Shown one piece after another: positions 55,916 to 64,000 of a stretch of 64,000 nt of DNA. The DNA lies in assembly GCF_000222485.1 (NCBI RefSeq), contig NC_015914.1, positions 1,364,001 to 1,428,000 of the forward strand, written 5' to 3'. Position 1 is the first letter of the stretch, and the number at the start of each line of letters is the position of its first letter. The position numbers and the translations under genes are program-made. Source of the stretch: Cyclobacterium marinum DSM 745 (GTDB lineage: Bacteria > Bacteroidota > Bacteroidia > Cytophagales > Cyclobacteriaceae). Under the pieces are notes generated by a model, which had not been told where the DNA came from, did no database searches, and saw only the letters and a program-made list of their open reading frames with translations.

Positions 55916-56440
55916 CATCCATCCTCCAAAATATAAACTATTAAAGGGGAAAGAGGGTTTAATCACTTCTCCTCTTTCCCTTACAAATTATTTACCTCTC
56001 CTATTGGTATCGCATCAATACAGCCTTATTATTCATTACTTCTCTATTCCGTAATAGGATCCCCCTACCGGTCAATTGTTGATTTCAATTACAGAACAAT
56101 TATCCAAAAACCTCAATAAGTCTAATTCCCCAGGGTTTTGACTGGAAAACCCGTGGTCATTCAAACCATTTTTTCTATAGGCCCCGGTCTCAAAACATCA
56201 GCAAAATTTGTCTATTATCCAGACCTGCAACGGTTAATTTTTGGCTAATAAAACCGATAATCTATAATTAGCATAGCCCAATCCCGCTCTATAAAATTTC
56301 AGTGTTCGCGAAATTATTCAAAAAAAATTCATCTTGTAAACACTTGTCTATAAACAACTTAAAACTTAATTACAAAAATTAACTTGACCCCATTACGTAA
56401 ATCATCCTTTTGATGTTTTTAATAACAAAGAAATATTATT
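55916..56440. other. Intergenic region upstream of the orphan FecR gene
   Basis: It contains a terminator (55947-55982) and then about 450 bp with no supported gene. In particular no ECF sigma factor gene precedes fecR here. The last 100 bp, AT-rich, presumably hold the fecR promoter. Confidence 0.6.
55947..55982 (+). terminator. Intrinsic terminator of the metal-uptake operon
   Basis: Arms GGGAAAGAGG (55947-55956) and CCTCTTTCCC (55971-55980) pair perfectly and are followed by only TT; a run of A precedes the stem. About 30 bp after the DUF4625 stop codon. Confidence 0.65.
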
Positions 56441-57442
56441 TTGAAGAAGGAATTAGTAATAAAGTTTTTACGGGGAAAGTGTCCACCTACCGAAGAACAG
56501 GAACTGTACCAATCGCTGGAAAATCCGGATGAAAGGAAACTGTTCAGTAAGTTGATGGAGGAAGAAATTGAAAATACCTCCCCCCTTGCAAATGACCTTA
56601 CTGATTACACAGGCTTGTTGGTAAAGATCCACCAAAGAGTAAAACTGCCAAATTCTAATAAAAAGCCTACGGTGAAATTATTAACCGTAAAAAGCTTGAA
56701 GATAGCTGCAACTCTTTTTATGATTCTTTTTTCAGGCTACTTTTTATCTCAGCCTTGGTTGAAAAATCAAGATAAAGCAAAATGGACAGCCGATGCATTA
56801 AAAATTTATGAACGAACCACAGGTATAGGAGAAAAGCTAACCCTTACAATGCCGGATGGGACGAGAGTAATTGTCAATTCAGAATCTACCATACAATTCA
56901 GTTCAGCATACGGTCATGAGGAACGGCGTATAACATTGAAGGGTGAGGCATATTTTGAAGTTGCTCCTGATTCCTTAAAACCTTTTTTTGTGAATGCCGG
57001 GGAAGGCATTACTCAGGCACTAGGTACGGCATTTAATGTTTCTACGAAGGATGATCGTTTTCAAGTAGCCCTGGTAGAAGGCAAAGTAAAAGTTGCCATA
57101 GGCCAAAATTCTACACAATTAAACCCCGGCCAAATGGCTGTATGGAAGCATGCCAAAAACACTGCTGAAATTAGGGTTAAACAATTTAATATAGAAGAAA
57201 TCACTGCATGGAAGGAAGGGAAGCTTAACTTAAAAAATACAGCACTTGGAAAAATATTGAAAGACTTGGAGCACCGATATGACGTCTCATTTGAAATCGA
57301 TCCTGATTTAGATTTAAAACAGCGGATTTCAGGTGCCTTTGAAAACAAAAATCTAATAAATGTGCTCACAGGGTTAAGCTTTTCTACAGCTTTTACCTTT
57401 GAGATAAACGAAAAGCAAGTAATTCTAACCAAACGCCTATGA
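56441..57442 (+). CDS. FecR-type anti-sigma factor (orphan)
   Basis: The 333 residues comprise a cytoplasmic N-terminus (1-82), a membrane helix (about 84-104, IAATLFMILFSGYFLSQPWL), the periplasmic FecR domain (about 120-215; LTLTMPDGTRVIVNSESTI, EAYFEVAPDS, LGTAFNV) and DUF4974 (about 260-332). The start is TTG at 56441, supported by the family's N-terminal sequence KKELVIKFLRGK; no better ATG exists. The cognate ECF sigma gene, normally just upstream, is missing. It probably senses loading of the STN-domain SusC encoded next. Confidence 0.93.
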   Translation: MKKELVIKFLRGKCPPTEEQELYQSLENPDERKLFSKLMEEEIENTSPLANDLTDYTGLLVKIHQRVKLPNSNKKPTVKLLTVKSLKIAATLFMILFSGYFLSQPWLKNQDKAKWTADALKIYERTTGIGEKLTLTMPDGTRVIVNSESTIQFSSAYGHEERRITLKGEAYFEVAPDSLKPFFVNAGEGITQALGTAFNVSTKDDRFQVALVEGKVKVAIGQNSTQLNPGQMAVWKHAKNTAEIRVKQFNIEEITAWKEGKLNLKNTALGKILKDLEHRYDVSFEIDPDLDLKQRISGAFENKNLINVLTGLSFSTAFTFEINEKQVILTKRL

Positions 57443-57530
57443 AAAAACAAAAACAGGGTAAACACTCCATCGCCAAATGAATCTATTTACCCTGAATGAT
57501 TTAAGTAATACACCTAAAACAACTAAAATT

Positions 57531-60500
57531 ATGAAAAGAAAATTACTTTACCTTATAAAAATGGTATCGAAAAACATTTTGTATGGTCTGGTGATCCAGT
57601 GCCTACTCATGTCTACATTAATGGCACATGATATCAGCGCCCAAATTAGACCAATAGACAAAACCTATATCCAGATGGAACGGACGGAAGGCAAGCTTCT
57701 AGAAATATTTGGTGACATTGAAGCTAGGTCGGATTACAGGTTTGTTTATCCGGAAGAAATAGTTGAGTTTAAATCTCAAATTACTGTAAAAGATCAACTA
57801 CAGTCAGTAAGCGATATCTTGGTGGATGTAGGATTAACAGCTCGCTTGCGATTCAAGCAAGTGGACAACACCATATATGTTGCAAAACTCAACGGTAGTG
57901 AAGGCCAGTCTTCAGATGAGATGGCAATCATCAGTGGTAAAGTGACCGATGAAAGAGGAGATCCTATTCCGGGAGCAACCATATTGGTGGAAGGGACAAA
58001 TAATGGAACTGCCACAGATATTGATGGGCAATACCAAATTGATGTAGCTGAGGGAGCAGTCCTGGTTTTTTCCTTTATCGGTTATAATAGCCAAAGGATC
58101 GAAGTTGGAAACCAACAGACGATAAATGTGGTATTATTAGAAGACGCCACCTCTCTAGATGAAGTCGTAGTAATAGGCTACGGTACACAGAAAAAAGTAA
58201 ATTTAACAGGTGCGGTATCTTCAATTGATGTTGGAAAAGAAACAGAGACCCGCCCCATTACCTCTCTTTCTTCCGGTCTTTCAGGTTTAGCCGCCGGTTT
58301 GTATGTCAATCAAGGAAGTGGTCGCCCTGGAAATGACGGAGCCACACTAAGGGTCCGGGGACAAGGAACACTAAACAATGCAAACCCACTAATTATTATA
58401 GATGGGGCTGTTGGCAACATGAATCACCTTAACCCTCAAGATGTTGAAAGCATTTCCGTTTTAAAGGATGCAGCTTCTGCTGCAATCTATGGGTCAAGAG
58501 CGGCAAATGGGGTAATTTTAATCACTACTAAGCAAGGAGCAGCCGGAGAGTTTAAAGTGAATTACAACACCTTCTTCTCTTCTGCCCAGCCATCAAATGT
58601 GGTGGAGACAGTTTCCAATTATGCAGACTATATGGAGTTAATAAATGAAGGATTTAAGAATTCTGACCCCAATGCAAATCCAATATTTTCTCAGGAAAAA
58701 ATAAATGAATGGCGTGAAAATGAAGGTGGTGATCCATTGAAATACCCCAACACTCAATGGGTAGACGAAGTTTTTCAGAAAAACATTGTACAAAATCACA
58801 ACTTATCGTTTTCCGGCGGAAGTGAAACAGTTAAATTTTTTGGATCATTTGGTTATTTAGACAACCCGGGGATCATTGAGCGCTCCGGATATGAAAGGTA
58901 TACTGCCAGAATAAATTTAGAAGCAGAGGTCAAACCTTGGCTGACCTTAGGCACTCAACTAAATGGAGTAGTGGCGAATACGGATATTGGTACCAATCAA
59001 ATTGGTTCGGTTTTTCAATATGCCGGAGCAAGCACTCCAGGCATGATTCTCCGTGCTCCTGATGGCCGCTATGGTGGTCCAAACAATCCAGAAGATGACC
59101 CACAAGCCAATAATGTGTTGCATAACCTGAACAGCCAAAGGGGTGACATTAAACACAATAAGCTAAATTCCAGGTTTTATGGAAAACTAAGACCTATCAA
59201 AGGTTTGAGTATAGAGGGTTCCTTTAATTACACCTTCGACGATTATTTAGAATATTCTCAACCTGTTTTCAATAATAGATGGGATTTTTATACCAATACC
59301 ATCTCTCGAAATGCTGTAGGTAGAACTTCTGTAAGAAATAGGAACACAAAATATAATAATTATTTCATGGATGGGGTAGTTCGATATGAGGGTGAAGTAG
59401 CGAGCAAGCTTACTTACAACCTTATGGCCGGAGCTAGTCAAGAACATTACACCTATTCATGGTTTCAAGCTAGCAAGTACGATCTAATTGATCCGGCATT
59501 GAGTGTATTGGATGCTGCCACCTTAGATGCCGCTGCCAACGGCAATGCTGCTGAATACGCAATGCAATCCTTCTTCGGAAGAATGAACCTATCCTGGGAC
59601 GATAAATATTTATTTGAAGCCAATATTAGGCGAGATGGAACATCCAGATTCGCTAAAGGAAGCAGGAGATGGGGAGTTTTCCCTTCTTTTTCTGCAGGAT
59701 GGAGAATTTCTGAGGAAGATTTCTTTAATGCATCTTGGCTTCCTAATCTAAAAGTTAGGGCATCTTATGGTTCACTAGGAAACAATGCAGTGGGCAATTA
59801 TGAATATCAAGCGGTCTACAATGCAGCCAATTATGTTCTGAATAATAACCTGTTTGTTGGCTTTGCCCAAACTGCATTATCAAATGCAGCCTTGACTTGG
59901 GAAAGCACTTATATTTCAAATATTGGTTTAGATTTTGACTTGTTTGATTTCAAATTTGGGGGCTCTATAGAGGCCTTCGATAAGGTAACCAAAAACATCC
60001 TGATCGATTTACCAGCGCCTCTAGTAGTAGGGAATGCCAGTATTCCTAAACAAAATGCTGCTGAGGTACAAAATCGAGGTATTGAACTCAACTTGAATTA
60101 CCGCGACCAAGTCGGAGAATTCTCTTATAATATAGGGGGGAATTTTACTTTCGTGGACAACCGCGTAACCCGGTACAAAGGTGAGGAAAGAACAATCAAT
60201 GGCAGCAACCTTATTCAGGAAGGCTATGCGATCAACACACAATACATCTTGCTTACTGATCGATTGATTCAAACTCAGGAAGACTTGGATATGGTTACCC
60301 AGATGATTGCAGATGCCCCTATTGATCCATCTACGGGGAATCAGAGAAATCCATTTGCAGCCTATGGAACCCCGACTTTGGGTGACTTTTTGTATAAAGA
60401 CACCAACGAAGATGGTGTAATCAATGACGATGACCGGGTGACTGTGGGGCATGGAACAGCTCCTCGTGTTTCTTATGGTATTAACCTTGGCTTCAATTGG

Positions 60501-60929
60501 AAGGGATTTGACTTTTCTGCCTTACTTCAAGGCACATCAGGACTTCATACTGTATGGAGAGACATCTATAACACCACCGGTGTAAGGTGGGGCTACCAAA
60601 TCAATCAGGAAATCGCAGAAGGTAGATGGTATGAAGGAAGAACAGATGCCACCTATCCAAGATTACTCAACTATGTAGATTCCAGAAACCTACGTGCTAG
60701 CGATTTCTGGTTGCAAAACAAGGCTTATATGAGGTTGAAAAATGTTCAATTGGGCTATACAATACCTAGAGAAATAACCCAAAAATTTAAAGTTGAAACT
60801 TTAAGAGTGTATGGAAGCCTTGAGAATTACCTAACATTTACGCAGTACAAGGGATTTGACCCTGAGGTTAGCGGGACGCAGTACCCTACGCTAAAGCAGG
60901 CATTGTTAGGACTTAACATATCATTTTAA
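57531..60929 (+). CDS. SusC/RagA family outer membrane transporter with STN signalling domain
   Basis: From ATG 57531 the protein has 1132 residues: signal peptide (to about 38), an STN/secretin-like domain (about 45-120) that contacts FecR, a carboxypeptidase-regulatory-like domain (about 130-215), VVVIGYGTQKKVNLTGAV, the plug (TLRVRGQGTLNNANPLIIIDG; SVLKDAASAAIYGSRAANGV) and the barrel. A frame extension to 57477 adds 18 residues without signal character. The STN domain and adjacent fecR imply transcriptional signalling on substrate uptake. SusD follows 14 bp downstream. Confidence 0.95.
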   Translation: MKRKLLYLIKMVSKNILYGLVIQCLLMSTLMAHDISAQIRPIDKTYIQMERTEGKLLEIFGDIEARSDYRFVYPEEIVEFKSQITVKDQLQSVSDILVDVGLTARLRFKQVDNTIYVAKLNGSEGQSSDEMAIISGKVTDERGDPIPGATILVEGTNNGTATDIDGQYQIDVAEGAVLVFSFIGYNSQRIEVGNQQTINVVLLEDATSLDEVVVIGYGTQKKVNLTGAVSSIDVGKETETRPITSLSSGLSGLAAGLYVNQGSGRPGNDGATLRVRGQGTLNNANPLIIIDGAVGNMNHLNPQDVESISVLKDAASAAIYGSRAANGVILITTKQGAAGEFKVNYNTFFSSAQPSNVVETVSNYADYMELINEGFKNSDPNANPIFSQEKINEWRENEGGDPLKYPNTQWVDEVFQKNIVQNHNLSFSGGSETVKFFGSFGYLDNPGIIERSGYERYTARINLEAEVKPWLTLGTQLNGVVANTDIGTNQIGSVFQYAGASTPGMILRAPDGRYGGPNNPEDDPQANNVLHNLNSQRGDIKHNKLNSRFYGKLRPIKGLSIEGSFNYTFDDYLEYSQPVFNNRWDFYTNTISRNAVGRTSVRNRNTKYNNYFMDGVVRYEGEVASKLTYNLMAGASQEHYTYSWFQASKYDLIDPALSVLDAATLDAAANGNAAEYAMQSFFGRMNLSWDDKYLFEANIRRDGTSRFAKGSRRWGVFPSFSAGWRISEEDFFNASWLPNLKVRASYGSLGNNAVGNYEYQAVYNAANYVLNNNLFVGFAQTALSNAALTWESTYISNIGLDFDLFDFKFGGSIEAFDKVTKNILIDLPAPLVVGNASIPKQNAAEVQNRGIELNLNYRDQVGEFSYNIGGNFTFVDNRVTRYKGEERTINGSNLIQEGYAINTQYILLTDRLIQTQEDLDMVTQMIADAPIDPSTGNQRNPFAAYGTPTLGDFLYKDTNEDGVINDDDRVTVGHGTAPRVSYGINLGFNWKGFDFSALLQGTSGLHTVWRDIYNTTGVRWGYQINQEIAEGRWYEGRTDATYPRLLNYVDSRNLRASDFWLQNKAYMRLKNVQLGYTIPREITQKFKVETLRVYGSLENYLTFTQYKGFDPEVSGTQYPTLKQALLGLNISF

Positions 60930-60943
60930 AAATTCAGGAGAAG

Positions 60944-62644
60944 ATGAAAAATATATTGATTTTATTTTCGCTATTGATCTTGGGCGGGTGTTACGAAATG
61001 GATACCCAGCCATTTGATAAGGTAAGTGCCGGAAGTTTTTGGAAAACTGAAGAGCATGCGCTACAAGGTATAATGGGTGTTTATGCGGACATGAAAGACC
61101 CTTACCTTTTTGGTTTATATAACATGTTTGACAATGTCTCCGAAATTGCAATAGGCTATGATGGACAAGGACTTGGTAATATAATAAATGGGAATTTTAC
61201 TGACAGAACGAGTATCGTAGTAAATAGATGGAGGCGTGGGTATGACGGTATCCAACGAGCGAACACAGTCATTAGAAATGTTAGTGAAATGGAAATTGCA
61301 GAAGATGTCCAATCCACAGTGATCGGGGAGGCTAAATTTCTAAGGGCCTACTTCTATTTTCATTTATTAAACCTCTTTGGAGGAGTACCATTATACGACG
61401 AAAGTGTCGATTTGAATCAGGATTTTAATCAGCTTAAAGCTTCTAGAAGTACAGAGGAAGAAGTTAGGGCATTTATTATTGCCGATCTTGATGATGCAAT
61501 CAACCGTCTGCCTACATCCTATCCGCAAGAACATTATGGACGTGCCACAAAAGGAGCAGCTACTGCACTTAGAGGCAAGGTCTATTTGTTTAACAAAGAA
61601 TGGGAAAAGGCAATTGAAGACCTTGAAGACGTTGTGTATAACACCAAAAACAATTATGGGTATCATCTTCATAACAGTTACCCTGAATTGTTTACTCCTG
61701 TAGCTCATTCTAGTGATGAAATGATTTTTTCTATCCAAAATAAAGGTGGTGTAGGCTTTGCCTACGGCATGCCATTGGCATTTTATCTAGGCACAAGGTC
61801 CACATTTGGATCATGTTGGAACAATGGTATGCCAAGTACAAGGCTAGCTGACATGTATGAGAATTTAGATGGTACTCCATTTAGTTGGGAAGATCATTTC
61901 CCGGGTTTTGAATCCGATAATTCAGTTAAGGAATCAGTATTTCTAGCCTCCCATAATGCCGGAGTTTTCACTTCTTTGCCCGACACGGCAAAATTGGGAG
62001 AAATTTATAGAAACAGGGATCCGAGGTTGATGCAAAGCCTCGTGGTACCCTATTCTTGGCAGCTTGGATGGAATGCAAACCAGCCTAGAAATATGCAACT
62101 TGTTATCGCCACCGGTGTCAATGAGAATTTTGGTCAAATAAGAAACAATAGAGGATGGCAAACCTATATTTGGCGAAAGTTTGTTCCTGAGGGGAATATG
62201 AACGGTGACCTTACTAACCGTGCACATACACCTATAAATTTCCCAATGATTCGATTGGCTGATGTTATATTAATGCTTGCAGAAGCTTATAATGAAACCA
62301 ATGCATCGAGTAAAGCAATAACAGAAATTAACAAAATTCGGCAACGTTCCGGAATGCCTGGCCTGAACTCAGGGCACCCATCTTTAAATGTGTCAGGAGC
62401 TGATGAAGTGAGGGAGCGAATCATTCATGAAAGAGCTGTTGAATTGGCCGGCGAAGGGCATCGGTATTTTGACCTTAAGCGCTGGGGTTTATTGGCTCAG
62501 TTTACAGATGGTGTGATTGAGCAAGGTGTAACCGGATCTAATCTTTTTACTCGTGGCTATCAGGATAGGCACATTATTTGGCCTATTCCAGCACAAGAAA
62601 TTGAAATTAATCCTAGTTTGAATCAAAACCCCGGTTGGGAATAA
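60944..62644 (+). CDS. SusD/RagB family nutrient-binding lipoprotein
   Basis: The 566 residues have lipobox Cys 16 (LGGCYEMD). The SusD hallmark VIGEAKFLRAYFYFHLLNLFGG (partly matched) lies near residue 130, with a C-terminal RagB/SusD domain (about 280-566; RLADVILMLAEAYNE, RYFDLKRWGLL, IWPIPAQEIEINP). It forms the extracellular lid of the upstream SusC. The glycan is unknown; no glycoside hydrolase follows within the window. Confidence 0.95.
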   Translation: MKNILILFSLLILGGCYEMDTQPFDKVSAGSFWKTEEHALQGIMGVYADMKDPYLFGLYNMFDNVSEIAIGYDGQGLGNIINGNFTDRTSIVVNRWRRGYDGIQRANTVIRNVSEMEIAEDVQSTVIGEAKFLRAYFYFHLLNLFGGVPLYDESVDLNQDFNQLKASRSTEEEVRAFIIADLDDAINRLPTSYPQEHYGRATKGAATALRGKVYLFNKEWEKAIEDLEDVVYNTKNNYGYHLHNSYPELFTPVAHSSDEMIFSIQNKGGVGFAYGMPLAFYLGTRSTFGSCWNNGMPSTRLADMYENLDGTPFSWEDHFPGFESDNSVKESVFLASHNAGVFTSLPDTAKLGEIYRNRDPRLMQSLVVPYSWQLGWNANQPRNMQLVIATGVNENFGQIRNNRGWQTYIWRKFVPEGNMNGDLTNRAHTPINFPMIRLADVILMLAEAYNETNASSKAITEINKIRQRSGMPGLNSGHPSLNVSGADEVRERIIHERAVELAGEGHRYFDLKRWGLLAQFTDGVIEQGVTGSNLFTRGYQDRHIIWPIPAQEIEINPSLNQNPGWE

Positions 62645-62665
62645 TTAAAATTTAAAATCATTTAC

Positions 62666-62710
62666 ACCCGGCATGTTTTTTTATAGAAGATATGCCGGGT
62701 TTATTTTTTC
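62666..62710 (+). terminator. Intrinsic terminator of fecR-susC-susD
   Basis: Arms ACCCGGCAT (62666-62674) and ATGCCGGGT (62692-62700) pair perfectly and are followed by TTATTTTTT. Confidence 0.9.
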
Positions 62711-62841
62711 TTGCCAATCATTAAAAACGGTGGACTATTAAATCTCATCAAGCTGTAAAGGCGGTTAACAATAATCAACCCTTCCTCAATTCCCCATTAA
62801 AGGTGGGATTTACTGATTTTGGGAATTAATTTTATTGATAA

Positions 62842-63753
62842 TTAATTCATCTTGTATTTTTCCCTGAATTCGGTAGGGCTTATACCTTCTCTCTTCTTAA
62901 AAAGTCTCGAAAAATAAGGAGGATATTCAAACCCCAAATAATAGGCAACTTCTGCAACGGTCTTGTTTGGATCCAATAAGATATTCTTGGCCTCATCTAT
63001 CAGGTACAATTGCAAATGTTCTGTTGATGTCTTCCCTGTTTCTTTTTTGAGCGTATCACTTAGGTACCGCTGTGAAACCGACAGAATTTCTGCAATGTGT
63101 TCAATACTGGGAATTCCCTTTTCTTGCAATTGTCCCGAATCAAAATATTTTTCCAACTCAAGATTAAACTGCTCAAGCAGGTCATTTGAAAGAGCCTTCC
63201 GATTGATAAACTGCCTTTCGTAAAAACGATTGGCATACTTCAATAAGGTACTCAATTGAGAAATGATGATTTCCTTGCTAAATTCATCTTGATTGTTCTG
63301 ATATTCCAGATCAATATTTTCCACGATTGCTTCAATCTGCTTTTCTTCCCTAGGGGAAAGGTGAAGTGCCTCATTGACCGAATAGGAAAAAAAACCACAT
63401 TTCTTAATCTGATGAGCCAGCTCTGTTCCCTTAATAAAATCTTCGTGAAAGTTGATCGAAAAACCCTTTTGCTCAAACACAACCCTATTATCCCACTGTA
63501 AAACCTGCCTTGGGGCGATGAAAAACAAAGCTCCATTGGTGAAGTCATATTTGGTACGCCCATAATTCAAATCACCCTTTACAATTTTTTGGAAACTAAT
63601 GGTGTAGCAATCGTTGGTGATGGGTGGCGAACTCTCTTTGGGACACGGTAAAAACCCTTCTCCTGTGGCAGAAAAAACGCTTAGCATGGGATGCTCCGGA
63701 CGAGGAAGCTCCAAGTATTCCAAATAAGCCGATAATGTTTTAAAATGTTGCAT
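62842..63753 (-). CDS. AraC family transcriptional regulator
   Basis: The 303 residues comprise an N-terminal cupin-like sensor domain (about 25-160) and a C-terminal AraC/XylS double HTH (about 205-302). The recognisable pieces are IAEILSVSQRYLSDTLKKETGKTSTEHL and the second-HTH sequence VAYYLGFEYPPYFSRLFKKREGISPTEFR (each only partly matched). It is convergent with SusD, so it could control the neighbouring transporter genes, but a gene lies 1 bp upstream on the same strand and may be its true partner. Confidence 0.93.
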   Translation of the reverse strand: MQHFKTLSAYLEYLELPRPEHPMLSVFSATGEGFLPCPKESSPPITNDCYTISFQKIVKGDLNYGRTKYDFTNGALFFIAPRQVLQWDNRVVFEQKGFSINFHEDFIKGTELAHQIKKCGFFSYSVNEALHLSPREEKQIEAIVENIDLEYQNNQDEFSKEIIISQLSTLLKYANRFYERQFINRKALSNDLLEQFNLELEKYFDSGQLQEKGIPSIEHIAEILSVSQRYLSDTLKKETGKTSTEHLQLYLIDEAKNILLDPNKTVAEVAYYLGFEYPPYFSRLFKKREGISPTEFREKYKMN

Positions 63754-63754
63754 C

Positions 63755-64000
63755 TTATTTATCCAATTCTATTTCTGCTTGCTGTAACTGCTTGTTGTAA
63801 TCGTCTATCCGAGCATGTGCAGTGCCGTCGATCAACAAAATCACCACTAACATGGCAATGGAAGTAATCATGCTTGCACGCCAAATAGGTGAACTAACAA
63901 AAAGAAGTATAAATGCACAGGCCGCAATAATTAATGGGACAGCAGTGAAAACTACATTTTCATATTCTTTTAAAGTATTTTCTGTTCGCTCAAGTTCAGC
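63755..64000 (-). CDS. Small membrane protein, 5' end cut by window edge
   Basis: Reading the minus strand from the right edge gives 81 residues before TAA at 63755-63757. Two membrane helices are visible (VPLIIAACAFILLFV; ASMITSIAMLVVILLIDG), with a charged coiled-coil-like C-terminus (YNKQLQQAEIELDK). The stop codon lies 1 bp before the AraC start, so the two are probably cotranscribed. The family is not recognised. Confidence 0.75.
   Translation of the reverse strand, partial: AELERTENTLKEYENVVFTAVPLIIAACAFILLFVSSPIWRASMITSIAMLVVILLIDGTAHARIDDYNKQLQQAEIELDK

Overview
The window looks like a chromosomal segment of a marine or environmental Bacteroidota, most likely order Cytophagales and perhaps the Cyclobacterium/Algoriphagus group. 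This is inference from two SusC/SusD pairs, a FecR anti-sigma factor, a secreted protein with a T9SS-type tail, a Rho with a long disordered insert, AT-rich intergenic DNA and TAnnTTTG-like -7 elements. No rRNA, tRNA, CRISPR array, transposase gene or phage gene was seen.

Region 1 (1-12.5 kb) is housekeeping and stress: recQ (cut by the left edge), a T9SS-secreted beta-helix-like protein, rho, an AI-2E family membrane protein, a small CrtO-like membrane protein, a GNAT acetyltransferase, and a divergent WYL-regulator/RtcB RNA-ligase pair with a perfect inverted repeat between them. A GH43-like lipoprotein closes the block.

Region 2 (12.5-28.1 kb) is a carbohydrate-use locus: SusC/SusD, a tight cassette of ThuA-like protein, tagatose-3-epimerase-like and IolE-like TIM barrels and an alpha/beta hydrolase, then a membrane protein, an FG-GAP propeller, a metallophosphoesterase, a DUF985 cupin and a sulfatase. 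A 10-bp-phased ACAGGA repeat lies upstream of both SusC and the propeller gene.

Region 3 (28.5-45 kb) holds a Ku-LigD end-joining operon, a PfpI/DJ-1 protein, a bestrophin followed in frame by an XRE regulator, a CBM9-like lipoprotein, a two-domain esterase, and an OmpR-type two-component system. The same 11-bp-spaced TTTTGTGA repeat occurs in front of that system and again ahead of a duplicated spondin-domain lipoprotein. A PAS sensor kinase and a Gdx/SugE-type SMR exporter follow.

Region 4 (45.1-52.5 kb) looks like an accessory island. About 150 bp of REP-like sequence lies in direct orientation at both ends. Inside are a single-chain nuclease-methyltransferase of the ISP/IIG kind (itself carrying a REP-like insertion in its reading frame), a membrane-anchored protein of unknown function, a gene broken by an in-frame stop, an unusual GTCGAA-rich noncoding tract and an XRE/DUF2975 regulator pair.

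Region 5 (52.5-64 kb) has a Fur-family regulator, TonB receptor and His-rich DUF4625 lipoprotein that look like a metal (probably zinc) uptake operon. It is followed by an orphan FecR with a second SusC(STN)/SusD pair, a convergent AraC regulator and an edge-truncated membrane protein.
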